Positions 33,926-43,321 are shown, numbered from the stretch's first letter. The stretch: DNA of 55,793 bases from JAWLHA01 sp041690535 (GCA_041690535.1 JAWLHA010000027.1:1-55793); one strand, 5' to 3'. Translations and numbers: made by a program. Notes: generated from the letters alone by a model not told the origin.

Positions 33926-35138
33926 GGCTCAGGGCCTCCACGATGGGTTTGCCGACGCCGCGACGCGCGGCCAGGAGGGCCGCCAGGACCGCCGCGGCAA
34001 TGATGATCACCGCCACCGTGCCGTAGACCGCCGGTGAGAAGTAGAACAGCAGCGGATACCCTTCGGTGCGCCCGGGCGGCGGCGGCATCATCACCGGAAA
34101 CACATGCAGGAGCAGGGTCACGACCCCCGCCAGCACCATGCCCGCGACGGCACCGAGCAGGCCGATGATCCCCGACTCGGTGGCGAAGTTGGCGACGATG
34201 CGGCCGGGAGAGGTGCCCAGTGCGGCCAGGGTGCCAATCTCGCGGGTGCGCTCGGTCACGCTCATGGACATGGTGTTGGTCACGGCGAAGAACACCATCA
34301 CCACGATGATGATCCCCAGCACGCCAAAGATCCGATCGTACAGGGCACGTACCTTCGCATAGAACGAGGCCAGATCCTCCCAGGTGCGCAGGGCCCGATC
34401 GGGCCAGGCACGGGCACGCTCCGCAGCGAAGGCCGGCGCCCCGTCCCGGTCGTGCAGGTAGACCGCCAGGGTGCTCACCTTGTCCGTGCGCAGCAGGCGT
34501 TGCGCCGTGGCCACGTCGGTGAGCAGGGCCCGCTCGTCCAGCTCCGGGGTGCCGGTGCCGTAGATCCCCACCACCTGCACATCGATGCCGTTGAGGGCCC
34601 CGTCGACGGTGGTGGTCAGAAGCGTGAGCGTATCCCCCACGCCGGCCTTGAGCTTGCGCGCCAGCTCCCGGGCGAGCATCACCTCGGGGTCCCCCTGCGC
34701 GGCGGGATGGGTGGACAGGGCGCGCCCCTGCTCCACGGGCGTGAGTGCACCGTTGATGCGAAACTCCCCCTCCGGATCCACGCCGGTGCCCAGAAAGATC
34801 GCCGAGCTGTCCCCGTTGGAGATCAGACCCGAGTAGTTCAAGCGCGGCACCACGGTGGCGACGCGCGGGTCGGCCAGCAAGTCGCTCATCACCGTTTGGC
34901 TGTCCCCCAGGCCATGGCTCAGGGGCGCGTCCTCATCGTTGTGGAAGTACTCCCGATGGGCCACCACCACATGGCCGATCTGCCGCGCCGACATCTCCCG
35001 CAGGGCCTCATAGGTGGAAAGCGCGAAGCCGCTCGCCAACAGCAGGGCGGCGGTCCCGGTGCAGGCCAGAAGGATGGTGATGAGACTACGGCGCCGGTTG
35101 CGGCGCACATTTCTCCAGGCCAGAGGCAACCATTTCAT
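33918..35138 (-). CDS. FtsX/MacB-like ABC transporter permease
   Basis: The 406-aa protein has one N-terminal membrane segment (about 20-42), a large periplasmic MacB-type core (about 45-270, with FRINGALTPVEQG and VQVVGIYGTGTPELDE), then three membrane segments with the FtsX motif (TREIGTLAALGTSPGRIVANF). MacB-type permeases do not transport through a channel but move periplasmic domains to extract substrates. It pairs with the ATPase that overlaps it. With a LolA-like protein downstream it resembles LolCDE, though only one permease gene is present, so it would work as a homodimer. Confidence 0.9.
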   Translation of the reverse strand: MKWLPLAWRNVRRNRRRSLITILLACTGTAALLLASGFALSTYEALREMSARQIGHVVVAHREYFHNDEDAPLSHGLGDSQTVMSDLLADPRVATVVPRLNYSGLISNGDSSAIFLGTGVDPEGEFRINGALTPVEQGRALSTHPAAQGDPEVMLARELARKLKAGVGDTLTLLTTTVDGALNGIDVQVVGIYGTGTPELDERALLTDVATAQRLLRTDKVSTLAVYLHDRDGAPAFAAERARAWPDRALRTWEDLASFYAKVRALYDRIFGVLGIIIVVMVFFAVTNTMSMSVTERTREIGTLAALGTSPGRIVANFATESGIIGLLGAVAGMVLAGVVTLLLHVFPVMMPPPPGRTEGYPLLFYFSPAVYGTVAVIIIAAAVLAALLAARRGVGKPIVEALSHV

Positions 35139-35863
35139 CGGCCACCTCCTGCCTGCACGCTGGACATCGCCGGTGCCAGGGCCACCTGCGGCTGAAGCAT
35201 CCCGTCCACCAGTTGCACCACCCGCTCGCAGCGGCGGGTCATGCGTTCGTCGTGGGTGGCGATGAGAAAAGTGGTGCCCGATTCCTGCGCCAGGGCGTGC
35301 ATGAGATCGATCACCTGAGCGGCGGTCGCCGAATCGAGATTGGCGGTGGGCTCGTCGGCCACCACCAGCAACGGGGCTTTGATCAGAGCCCGGGCGATGG
35401 CGACCCGCTGGCGCTGGCCACCGGACAACTCATCGGGCCGGTGCCCCGCCTGCCCGGCCAGACCCACCCGCTCCAGCATCTCCCGCACCCGGGCACGGCG
35501 TTGCGCCGCCGGGGTGTCGTTCAGGAGCAAGGGGTACTCCACGTTCTCAAAGGCCGTCATCACCGGGATCAGGTTGAAGCCCTGGAACACGAAACCGATG
35601 GCGTCGCGGCGCCAGCGGGTGAGTTGAGCAGGCGTCTGTCCCTTCACCTCCCGCCCCTCGAACAGGAACCGGCCCCGATCGTGGGCATCGATGAGCCCGC
35701 AGACATTGAGCAAGGTGCTCTTGCCGCTGCCCGAAGGACCGCAAAGGGCGACAAACCCGCCCCGCTGCACCTGCAGCTCCACGTCATGGAGCGCAGTCAC
35801 CTGGACCGCGCCCATGCGGTAGTGCTTGCTCAATCCGCTCATCTCGATCAAGGCGTCCATCAC
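35135..35863 (-). CDS. LolD/MacB-type ABC transporter ATPase
   Basis: The 242-aa protein has Walker A GPSGSGKSTLLN, signature LSGGQRQRVAIARAL, Walker B LLVVADEPTANLD, and the H-loop in TTFLIATHDERM, all intact. The MacB/LolD subgroup has this length and TANLDSAT motif. It overlaps the permease by 4 bases and starts in the end of the TPR-like gene. It powers the FtsX-like permease. Confidence 0.94.
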   Translation of the reverse strand: MMDALIEMSGLSKHYRMGAVQVTALHDVELQVQRGGFVALCGPSGSGKSTLLNVCGLIDAHDRGRFLFEGREVKGQTPAQLTRWRRDAIGFVFQGFNLIPVMTAFENVEYPLLLNDTPAAQRRARVREMLERVGLAGQAGHRPDELSGGQRQRVAIARALIKAPLLVVADEPTANLDSATAAQVIDLMHALAQESGTTFLIATHDERMTRRCERVVQLVDGMLQPQVALAPAMSSVQAGGGR

Positions 35864-36528
35864 ATCAATTCCTCCACATCCTGCAGTTCCAAGGCGGTGA
35901 TCGGTTGGCGAACCAAGGGGCGGGCCCGCTCCACATGCACGCGCGCCAGCGCCCCGTCGTTGTCGTTGAGCGCGGCCCTGGCGACGGCCAGATGAACACT
36001 GGCCACGAAGTCATCCGGCCAGGGCGCGGACGGCTGTTCGGCCAGAAGCGCTTGTGCCATGGCGCGTCCCTTGTCCCGGGTGTTGAACATTCCGGGCAGG
36101 GCGATGTAGGTATGGGCGGCGACCAGCCGCACCTCGGCCTGCACCGGCACACCGTTTGCCTGCGGGGTGTCGTGCTCGGGGCCGAGCAAGCGAAGCGCCT
36201 TCTCCAACAAGGCCAATCCATCGTCCACCTGGCGGAGTTTGCTCCACGGCCACCGGACGTGCTGTGCCCGACTGCTCTCGCTGCTGCCCAGGTAGGCGAG
36301 CAACAAAGGGGCGTCGGGGTGTCGCGCCACAAGGGGTTTCAGGGCTTCGAGGGCGCGTTGATTGCGCGCGCTGTCGCGCCGCCCCTCCTGAAAGAGCGCC
36401 CTTGCATTCCGCATCTCCGACGGGGAGAGCGCCTCTGCAAAGACCAGGGCCTGAGCGCACATCAGGAGAGAGAACAGCCAGGCCATGGCGCGTGCCGGTG
36501 TCACCGTCAGGTTCATCTCCGTATCCAT
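35860..36528 (-). CDS. Exported TPR-like protein
   Basis: The 222-aa protein has a signal peptide (MAWLFSLLMCAQALVFAEA) and then helical repeats of TPR/Sel1 spacing (RNARALFQEGRRDSARNQRALEALKPLVARHPDAPLLLAYLG). ATG at MDTEM or MNLTV (36516) are equal candidates. It is the first gene of the seven-gene operon, and its stop overlaps the ATPase start. It probably acts as a periplasmic scaffold or adaptor. No signature beyond the helical repeats is seen. Confidence 0.75.
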   Translation of the reverse strand: MDTEMNLTVTPARAMAWLFSLLMCAQALVFAEALSPSEMRNARALFQEGRRDSARNQRALEALKPLVARHPDAPLLLAYLGSSESSRAQHVRWPWSKLRQVDDGLALLEKALRLLGPEHDTPQANGVPVQAEVRLVAAHTYIALPGMFNTRDKGRAMAQALLAEQPSAPWPDDFVASVHLAVARAALNDNDGALARVHVERARPLVRQPITALELQDVEELM

Positions 36529-36997
36529 CCATCGCGTGGGGGCAAAGAGGTTCGAACACCTTTTTTAGGCAAGCCCCGGGACAGGCACAACGGGCATGAG
36601 ACGAACGGCAAAAATGCGAGACGGACGACCACGGCGGCGCAATGAACGGAGATACGGGGTGTTCGCGGTGGACTGCCCGGATTATCGATGCGGGAAGTGG
36701 TGCGGTTTGCGACCGGGCAATCGCTGCGCACGCCACAATGACTTTGGCATTACCGAAGACCGGTCTGCGCAGCGAAGTGGCGCGACCGGTTTGTGGGGGA
36801 ACTCTATCTCGCCGACGTCGGCGTTCCGCCCGAACATTATGCCCGCCTGACACTACGAATTGCCGTCCCCCCCTTTTGCCTGCGACGAAGTTGTACGCCT
36901 GTGGTGAACGTACCGGTCACAGCGGGCTACTCCGGTCCAGGGCGTGTCGCCCCATCCGACCCCGGGGGCCTGATGCGCGGTGCAGTGTAGGCAGTTC
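36529..36997. other. Intergenic region, no gene recognised
   Basis: This 469-base segment separates the export operon (transcribed leftward from 36528) from the end of the flavoprotein gene. Overlapping open frames in it show no family resemblance. It must hold the operon promoter near 36530-36600; no consensus is clear. Confidence 0.5.
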
Positions 36998-38356
36998 TCA
37001 GAGGACGGGGCCCAGGGTTGCGGCAAGTAATGGCAGGTATTCGGCATAGGTCGGGTGTGTGTGCTGAAACGTACTCAATTGTGAGGCCGTTGCGCCTGCC
37101 TCCATCAGGTCGAGCAGTATGTGCACCAGCTCGGCGGCCTCGTAGCTCACCAGCGTGGCGCCGACGATGCGGTCGGTTTCGGCATCCACGAGCAGTTGGA
37201 AGAACCCTAGGTCCTGGTTCCATTCAATCGCCCGATTGATCCCGGTGATCCCCATGCGTGCCTCGCGCACCTTCATTCCGCGCGTTTTCGCCTGCTCCGC
37301 ACTCAGTCCGGCCCGGCCCACCTGAGGTTCAGTGAACACCCCATAGCCAAGCACGCGATCGTCACGGGCACGCAACTCGCCGCGGAGGGTCGCCAATAAC
37401 CTCCGGTGATCTTCCCAGGAGACGTGGGTGAAGGCGGGCTGTCCGGCGACTTCACCGAGGGCATAGACCCCGGGACGGGTCGTCTCCAGATAGTCGTTCA
37501 CCTTGACGTATCCGCGCTCATCAAGCGCGATGCCTGCCTCAGGCGCATGCAATGCATCGGTATTCGCCCGACGTCCGACGGCCATGAACACGGCGTCGCC
37601 TTCGAGGGTCCGGCCGTTGTCGAGGACCAGCACGAACCGCTCCTCAGCGAGCCGCGTCGCCTTCACCACCTGGGTGCCGCGGTGCAACGTGATCCCATCG
37701 CGCCTCAGCGCCTCCTCCAGAACCTCACTGACCGCCGGCGCCTCGCTGGAGAGCACCCGCTCGCCCCGCAGGATCACGTGCACCTCGCTCCCCAGCCGGG
37801 CCAGACCCTGACCGAGTTCCAGGGCCACATACCCACCGCCGATGACGAGTGTCCTCTGCGGACATCGGGTGAGATTCCAGAAGGTGCGATCGGTCAGATA
37901 CGGAATCTCCTCCCCCCCGGGAATCGGCGCGATGGCCGGTGAGCTCCCGGTGTCGATCACCGTCACGGGAGCGGAGAAGGTGTGGCCGCCCCCCTGGACC
38001 TGGCCTTCTGCGGTGAACGAGGCCTCCGCCTCGATCAGTTCGACCCCGGCGGTTTTCAGTCGCTGCCGGGTTGATTGGGTGAAGCGGTCACGGATGCTGC
38101 GCACCCGCTCCATCACCTGGGCAAAGTCGACTCGCACGTCACAGTGAACACCCAGCGCGGCGGCATCACGCGCCCGCCCGGCAGCATGGGCCGCGGCCAA
38201 AAAGGCCTTGGTGGGCGTACACCCCCAGTTGACACAGCTGCCACCGTAGCGGTCCCGTTCGAAAAGCACCACCCGCCGCCCCTCCCCCGCCAGGGTCGCG
38301 GCGAACGGAACCCCCCCTTGCCCGCTGCCGATGACCACCGCATCCACTTGCTCCAT
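36998..38356 (-). CDS. Mercuric-reductase-like FAD disulfide oxidoreductase
   Basis: The 452-aa protein is a class I flavin disulfide reductase: N-terminal FAD fold (VVIGSGQGGVPFAATLA), redox cysteine pair C41-VNWG-C46, NAD(P) fold (VIGGGYVALELG), second FAD motif (GVYALGEVAG), and dimer interface FQHTHPTYAEY near the C-terminus, matching the His/Pro/Glu site. It lacks the N-terminal HMA domain and the C-terminal cysteine pair of MerA, so Hg(II) reduction is unlikely; the physiological disulfide or metal substrate is unknown. It sits at the start of the copper/redox region, near a broken doxX gene. Confidence 0.93.
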   Translation of the reverse strand: MEQVDAVVIGSGQGGVPFAATLAGEGRRVVLFERDRYGGSCVNWGCTPTKAFLAAAHAAGRARDAAALGVHCDVRVDFAQVMERVRSIRDRFTQSTRQRLKTAGVELIEAEASFTAEGQVQGGGHTFSAPVTVIDTGSSPAIAPIPGGEEIPYLTDRTFWNLTRCPQRTLVIGGGYVALELGQGLARLGSEVHVILRGERVLSSEAPAVSEVLEEALRRDGITLHRGTQVVKATRLAEERFVLVLDNGRTLEGDAVFMAVGRRANTDALHAPEAGIALDERGYVKVNDYLETTRPGVYALGEVAGQPAFTHVSWEDHRRLLATLRGELRARDDRVLGYGVFTEPQVGRAGLSAEQAKTRGMKVREARMGITGINRAIEWNQDLGFFQLLVDAETDRIVGATLVSYEAAELVHILLDLMEAGATASQLSTFQHTHPTYAEYLPLLAATLGPVL

Positions 38357-38441
38357 TGGGCCCGCCTCGATGAACTCCCCGAGAAAAAGTTAAGCAGCCG
38401 CGAACCCAAAAGCGACTCAACGGGCCCTCGTAGCTGCCACC

Positions 38442-39039
38442 TCAACGACGGCGAAAGCGCCCTGCCAGCCAGTGGTCGAGACTGAGATAACGCCCCGCCC
38501 CCATGAAAAAGAGAGCCAGCAGCATGACGAAATAGGTGGCGGCGAACTCGATGCCATTATTGAGGACCAACAGACCGCCATTCTGAGTCAGCCACTCGTA
38601 GTTGCCGTGCTCGCGCAGGATTTCCTTCGCCTTGTCCAGCCGCTCAATGGCACCGATGGTGCGCTCATTGGCGAACAGGCTTCCGCTGCCCTCGGCGATC
38701 GCCAGCCAGCCGTTCTGCCAGTGGACGCTCACCGCCGCGACGACCATGGTCACCATGAGCGGGATGGAGATCCAGCACCGCCAGCCCCACAACCAGCAGC
38801 ACCGCGCCCCCGAATTCGGTCAGCGCGGCGGCCCACGCCAGGACGGCGGGGAACGGCAGCCCGAGCCCCCAGTCTGCGTCGCCAAACCACTGGATGGTCG
38901 ATTCCATGCTGGAGAGCTTGTTCGTACCGGCCATCCAGAAGATGGGGGCAAGATAGAGGCGCAGCGCCAAGGGCGCGAGAAAGTCCAGGGCACGCGTGCG
39001 GTCGAGGCAGTCGTGTAGCCTTGCGATCCGCAGGAGCAT
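38442..39039 (-). pseudogene. doxX-family membrane protein, frameshifted
   Basis: The first part (residues to LTEFGGAVLLVVGLAV) and the second part (WISIPLMVTMVVAAVSVHWQNGWLAIAE) are the two halves of one DoxX protein in different frames; the join at about 38779 lacks two bases (GTGCTGG where GTG-CGC-TGG would be expected). DoxX family proteins are four-helix membrane proteins of redox systems. The 5-prime half starts with MLLRIARLHDCLDR and the 3-prime half ends LAGRFRRR. Either a recent mutation or a sequence error could explain it. Confidence 0.85.
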
Positions 39040-39044
39040 CGTCG

Positions 39045-39155
39045 TCAGTCTCCGTTGCTATCGAGCCGGGTGCCGAGCAGCACGCCCTTGCGGCGCAAAT
39101 CGCGGAGGAACTGGGCACCCAACGCCAGTAACTGTTCCGGGTTCGGGTGCCCCAT
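39045..39155 (-). pseudogene. Short remnant frame upstream of doxX
   Basis: A 36-codon frame (MGHPNPEQLLALGAQFL and so on, ending LGTRLDSNGD) ends five bases before the doxX start and is preceded in frame by a stop. It looks like the C-terminal tail of a longer gene that used to precede doxX (the final RRKGVLLG is typical of a DUF2063/HvfC-type tail), but that is uncertain. It has no clear ribosome site. Confidence 0.35.
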
Positions 39156-39387
39156 CACTCAACAGGCCTCGAACACACGCCAAAACTGTTCGTTTTCGAA
39201 AGCAAGCTCGGGCTGACCCAAATAAGTGCCGGGCGAACGAGGCGCTGTCCAAAAATTCTAGCTCGGGCAAGCCTGGCGCCACCGGCCGCATTCGATTTCG
39301 GCGAGGGTATTGCTGCGCTGCGGTCAAGCGGCGGGGCGAACCAACCGCCCCGCCATCACGCTGGCGGTGAATGAACCTGCCAACCGT

Positions 39388-39897
39388 TCAAGCCGCAAGC
39401 TCGTGTTCGATCTCCCGCTTCGCCAGCCCTTTATAGCTCCAGGCCAGTGTGAGCCCGAACACGAGGTGAGCGAACAGGCTGATCCAGCCTCGGGCCATGG
39501 CGAACCAGGGGAAGGCCGCGGTGAACATGTAGAAGTTAATCAAGTACAGGGCCAGTCCGATCGCCAACCCGACCGCCAGTGCCTTGCCGAAGGACAGATG
39601 AAAGATCAGGTACGCCGTTACCAGCCCCAGGATTATCGAAAGCCCGAAGTGCAGCACCATCGCAGCCATCGTGATTCCGAAGTCGAACGTGGCAGGGGGC
39701 GGCAGCACACCCTCCCCAAGCAGAATGGCCGCCATCATGCGAACGGGCCCCCACGGGCTTGCCCCCGTAAAGATGGCCACCATGGCCATCTCCAGGATCA
39801 AGAACACCGCACCAGCGATCACCCCGGACCAGATTGCCGCCTTCCAATGGGGCTTCGCTCCGGACTCCACATAGGTCCTCAGTTCCACGTGTGCCAT
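39388..39897 (-). CDS. Integral membrane protein, unknown function
   Basis: The 169-aa protein has four or five membrane segments: SGVIAGAVFLILEMAMVAIF, GITMAAMVLHFGLSIILG, AVGLAIGLALYLINFYMF, GWISLFAHLVFGLTLAW. It starts with an ATG and a good Shine-Dalgarno box (AAGGAGGCGC). A degraded paralogue of its first 50 residues lies at 44778-44942. No catalytic motif is seen. The family is common near copper and cytochrome genes in proteobacteria, but I cannot name it. Confidence 0.75.
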   Translation of the reverse strand: MAHVELRTYVESGAKPHWKAAIWSGVIAGAVFLILEMAMVAIFTGASPWGPVRMMAAILLGEGVLPPPATFDFGITMAAMVLHFGLSIILGLVTAYLIFHLSFGKALAVGLAIGLALYLINFYMFTAAFPWFAMARGWISLFAHLVFGLTLAWSYKGLAKREIEHELAA

Positions 39898-39940
39898 AGT
39901 GCGCCTCCTTTCGCCAATGGACTAGGCAATACAAGTATCG

Positions 39941-40180
39941 TCAACAGACGGTGCAATGATGGGCCTTGAGGCCATCATTGGGTGTGGTTCGCTTTTCATC
40001 GACGTTCCGTTGGACTGACGACGACACCGCCGCGGCCGTGCTGGAGGGGCCGAGCACCTGCCTCCACTGGCCGATGTGCGGAATGAACATGGGCACCCGC
40101 CGTTGATAGCTGCGGTACTCGTCTCCGAACCGTGCGATCGCCTGTCTCTCCTCGCGGCGAGCCAAAAGGTCCGCTGGCAC
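39941..40180 (-). pseudogene. Isoprenylcysteine methyltransferase-family C-terminal remnant
   Basis: The frame reads LLARREERQAIARFGDEYRSYQRRVPMFIP, which is the conserved C-terminal motif of ICMT/PEMT-type membrane methyltransferases. The membrane-spanning N-terminal two-thirds are missing, because the frame begins two to four codons after the copB stop. It is probably a remnant left by a deletion. Confidence 0.65.
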
Positions 40181-40183
40181 GCA

Positions 40184-40942
40184 TCAGTACCAGGCACGTA
40201 GCCCCAGGAGGAAGGCGGCGCTTTCCACCTCTTCACCTTCGGCGCGCGCGAAATCCGCAGTGTCCCCCAAGGCGCGCTGCCAGCTCACCCCGATATAGGG
40301 CGCGAATTCACGCCGGATCTCATAGCGCAGGCGCAGGTCCAGTTCGATATCGTTGAAACCTCGTCCGATGCCGAGCGCCTCCACCTCGCTGGCGGCGAAA
40401 TTGGTCTCGAAGCGCGGCTGCAGAATGAGCCGTTGCGTCAACAGGAGATCGTATTCCGCTTCCAGGCGGGCGGACAGGTCACCGTCCTCACTGAGAAAAG
40501 CCGTCGCCTCCACGTCAAACCGCAGGGGCGCCAATCCCTGCACGCCGACCACCGCAAAGTTGCGCGTGGGCGTGGGATCCGCATCGTGGCGCAGCCCGGC
40601 CTGGAGGACCCAGAACGGCGCGATGAGCCGGGCGTAAAGGGCCTGAAACTCCGCTTTCTCGATGTCATCGCCGACGATGTCCACCCCATCGGTCTTGAAC
40701 CAGAACTTGTTCCAATCTCCGCCCACCCAGCCCTGCGCGTCCCACACCCGCGCGTCCGTTTTCTCGTCCGTGCGGTACTCGAGCCGATCGAGCATCAGAA
40801 AGGTGACCGTGGGTTGATCATCAATGGTTTCGGGCCACTCCTCGGGCGGCAGAGGAAACCGGCGTGGTTCAGCACTCCCGGCCGACACCACGAAAAGCGT
40901 CGCCACAAACGCCAGGCTTGCACGAAAGGCATGGGCTTTCAT
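40184..40942 (-). CDS. copB: Copper resistance protein CopB
   Basis: The 252-aa protein has a signal peptide ending SAGSA and the CopB barrel pattern (FLMLDRLEYRTDEK, VWDAQGWVGGDWNKFWFKTDG, LEAEYDLLLTQRLILQPRFE, YEIRREFAPYIGVSWQRA). CopB is an outer-membrane protein that limits periplasmic copper. The Met/His-rich N-terminal repeat of plasmid CopB is absent, giving a short form. It overlaps copA by 4 bases, as in classical copAB operons. It shares the divergent upstream region with no visible CopRS regulator. Confidence 0.92.
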   Translation of the reverse strand: MKAHAFRASLAFVATLFVVSAGSAEPRRFPLPPEEWPETIDDQPTVTFLMLDRLEYRTDEKTDARVWDAQGWVGGDWNKFWFKTDGVDIVGDDIEKAEFQALYARLIAPFWVLQAGLRHDADPTPTRNFAVVGVQGLAPLRFDVEATAFLSEDGDLSARLEAEYDLLLTQRLILQPRFETNFAASEVEALGIGRGFNDIELDLRLRYEIRREFAPYIGVSWQRALGDTADFARAEGEEVESAAFLLGLRAWY

Positions 40943-42822
40943 GGGCGCTCCCTTTGCGGCGGCAGGCCGACGTTGACGAGCCGCAGCATGCCGACCTCCA
41001 TGTGGTAGAGCAGATGGCAGTGGAAGGCCCAGTTGCCCGGGGCGTCTGCGGTGATGTCAAAGGACATCCGCTCGGCGGGTTTCACGCTGATGGTGTGTTT
41101 GCGCGGGCGGTGAGCGGGATCGGCGCCGTTCACGATCTCCTTGAACATCCCGTGCAAGTGCATGGGATGCTCCATCATGGTGTCGTTCACGAGGGTAATG
41201 CGCACGCGTTCGCCATAGTCGATGAAGATCGGCTCCTTGACCTCGGAGAATTTCTTGCCGTCGAACCCCCACATGAAGGTTTCCATATTCCCGGTCAGGT
41301 GAAGCTCGATTTCCCGCGCGGGTGGACGCAGGTCGCGATTGGGTTCCAAGGCGTTCAGATCCGAGTATACGAGTACCCGATGTGGCACCGTGTCCAAACC
41401 GGCGCCACGTTCGCCGAGGCGGTTGCGCTGCACGGCGGCGACCGAGGCGTTGGCCGGCCCGTGGGTGTCGGGCCCGTGGCGGCCGGCGATGGGGCCGGCC
41501 TGTTCCATACCCGGCATGGGGCCGCTGTGCTCGCCACCCGCCATGGCTTCTCTGTCCCTGCCCATGCCGGACATCACGCCCTCTTCGGCAGGCGGCATGC
41601 CCTCCTCCCCCATGGCCATGCCGGGTTGTGGCGCCGACGCCATGCCAGGCATCGCCATGCCATCGGCTTCACCCATGTCCATGTCCATGCCCATATCGAC
41701 CATGGTGCGCAGCGGCCGCTCCCGGAGCGCGGGGACAGGTGCGCTCATGCCCATGCGTGGGGCGAGCGTGCCGCGCGCGTAGCCGCTGCGATCCATGCTT
41801 TCGGCGAACAGTGTGTAGGCGCGTTCTTCGTGCGGCTGCACGATCACGTCGTAGGTCTCGGCCACGGCGATCTGGAACTCGTCCACCGTCACCGGCCGCA
41901 CGTTCTGCCCGTCGGCCTGCACAACCGTGAGTGGAAGTCCCGGAATGCGCACGTTGAAGAAGGTCGAGGCCGCGCCATTGATGAAGCGCAGGCGCACCCG
42001 CTCACCGGGACGAAACAGGCCTATCCAATTACTTTGGGATGGCAGGCCGTTGAGCAGGAAGGTATACGTATAGCCCGTCACGTCGGCGATATCGGCCGGG
42101 CTCATGCGCATGCGACCCCACATGGCGCGGTCGCGCAGGGTGGCACGCAAGCCGTAGCGCTCCACGTCGCGCAGGAAATCGCCCATCGTGCGTTGCTGGA
42201 AGTTGTAGTAGTCGCTCTGCTTCTTGAGCTTGCCGAACACGGCGTCGGGATCTTCGAAGGTCCAGTCGGAGAGGAACACCACGTATTCGCGGTCGTACTC
42301 GACAGGATCGGATGCGGCCGGATCGATGATGAGCGGCGCGTACTGGCCCGATTGCTGTTGCAGACCCTGGTGGCTATGATACCAGTAGGTGCCGTTCTGC
42401 CTGGGACGAAACCGATAGGTGAAGGTCTCCCCGGGCCCGATCCCGGGGAAGCTCAGCCCTGCCACACCATCCATGTCCTGCGGCACGCGCAGGCCATGCC
42501 AGTGGAGCGCCGTCATCTCGTCCAGCCGATTGGTGACCCGCAAGGTCGCCCACTCGCCTTCGCGAAAACGCAGTAACGGCCCGGGGACCGTGCCGTTGAT
42601 GGTCAGAGCCGAGCCCACGCGCCCGCCGATGTCGATGGGGGTCCGGGCGATCACCAGGTCGACGCCACCGTCGGTCACGCGCAGTGCGTGCGTGCCGCCG
42701 CTGTCGCGCGCGTAAGCGGGAACCACGCTCCGCCAGCCGCCGAGCAGACCCAGTGCCGCCATTGCCTGCAACAGCCGTCTGCGCGTCAATCCCCTATTGT
42801 CGCTGTTCCCGGTCTGATCCAT
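40939..42822 (-). CDS. copA: Multicopper oxidase CopA (Tat-exported)
   Basis: The 627-aa protein starts with a Tat signal (GLTRRRLLQAMAALG) and has all copper-binding blocks of CopA/CueO-type oxidases: HWHGLR, WYHSHQGLQ, HPMHLHGMF, and HCHLLYHMEVGM near the C-terminus. A long methionine-rich insert (about residues 370-460, repeats such as MGMDMDMG and MAMPGM) binds extra Cu(I). It oxidises Cu(I) to less toxic Cu(II) in the periplasm. The start is followed by copB. The upstream gap of 499 bases carries inverted-repeat elements. Confidence 0.96.
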   Translation of the reverse strand: MDQTGNSDNRGLTRRRLLQAMAALGLLGGWRSVVPAYARDSGGTHALRVTDGGVDLVIARTPIDIGGRVGSALTINGTVPGPLLRFREGEWATLRVTNRLDEMTALHWHGLRVPQDMDGVAGLSFPGIGPGETFTYRFRPRQNGTYWYHSHQGLQQQSGQYAPLIIDPAASDPVEYDREYVVFLSDWTFEDPDAVFGKLKKQSDYYNFQQRTMGDFLRDVERYGLRATLRDRAMWGRMRMSPADIADVTGYTYTFLLNGLPSQSNWIGLFRPGERVRLRFINGAASTFFNVRIPGLPLTVVQADGQNVRPVTVDEFQIAVAETYDVIVQPHEERAYTLFAESMDRSGYARGTLAPRMGMSAPVPALRERPLRTMVDMGMDMDMGEADGMAMPGMASAPQPGMAMGEEGMPPAEEGVMSGMGRDREAMAGGEHSGPMPGMEQAGPIAGRHGPDTHGPANASVAAVQRNRLGERGAGLDTVPHRVLVYSDLNALEPNRDLRPPAREIELHLTGNMETFMWGFDGKKFSEVKEPIFIDYGERVRITLVNDTMMEHPMHLHGMFKEIVNGADPAHRPRKHTISVKPAERMSFDITADAPGNWAFHCHLLYHMEVGMLRLVNVGLPPQRERP

Positions 42823-42962
42823 CCGCCCGCTCCCTCTCCCGACATTGCGTCCGAAACGCGCGCTCGACAGTAGTTTCCCAACGCCAGTGAATGGTAGCCC
42901 GACAACGGGACGTGCGATCGACCTGTGGCCGCCCCTAAAGCACCGATCAGGTTACGGAGTGC

Positions 42963-43112
42963 GAGGTGTAAGTCATTGATAGCGGGTACGCCGTGAATAC
43001 ATCCCTGTAGGCTCGACGGCCGCGTCCCTCGGCAACTGCTCCCTGCGTTGCTCTACCTCCGGCATCCATGCAGTCGTGCGGCCGACGACCCGCTATCAAT
43101 GACTTACACCTC
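42963..43112. repeat. MITE-like element with 25-bp inverted repeats (copy 1)
   Basis: Arms at 42963-42987 and 43088-43112 are perfect 25-base inverted complements (GAGGTGTAAGTCATTGATAG and onward). The interior includes GTGAATACATCCCTGTAGG and CTCGACGGCCGCG, which recur in the element at 45508-45673. No open frame is shared. Together these look like one non-autonomous repeat family. Confidence 0.85.
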
Positions 43113-43151
43113 TCTTGGCAGGCGATGCCGGTTTATCTGTTCGGTGCTCCA

Positions 43152-43218
43152 AGAGGGTGTGCGAAAAGGGCTGTCCTCGCGCTCCCGCAGTAGGTCACAC
43201 CCTTTTCGCACACCCTCT
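43152..43218. repeat. 19-bp perfect inverted repeat
   Basis: AGAGGGTGTGCGAAAAGGG at 43152-43170 is repeated in inverse at 43200-43218 around a 29-base centre. It lies 40 bases after the element at 42963-43112 and 100 bases after the end of ndh on the other side. It could end transcription from both sides or be a second repeat family. Confidence 0.75.
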
Positions 43219-43321
43219 AAGTGCTAGCCCATCGGCAGCAAAGCGCTACGGAGATAGCGGGGCCCCGCCGTAGGGTGCAATCCGATCACGATCATGGAGA
43301 GGGCCCGACCCAGGAGACCTC

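Noticed and set aside
36540..36570. tRNA-like T-loop (GGTTCGAACACC) near the export operon
   Set aside because: No acceptor, D or anticodon arms fit around it.
36596..37049. Plus-strand frames in the 36529-36997 gap
   Set aside because: Arg/Pro-rich and unlike any family; they continue into the antisense of the flavoprotein gene.
36998..38356. True mercuric reductase
   Set aside because: No N-terminal HMA domain, no C-terminal vicinal cysteines and no mer neighbours; only the general flavin disulfide reductase class is supported.
38442..38792. Second half of doxX as an independent gene starting MWGWRCW
   Set aside because: Its sequence is the direct continuation of the DoxX fold of the upstream frame; a 2-base deletion explains both frames.
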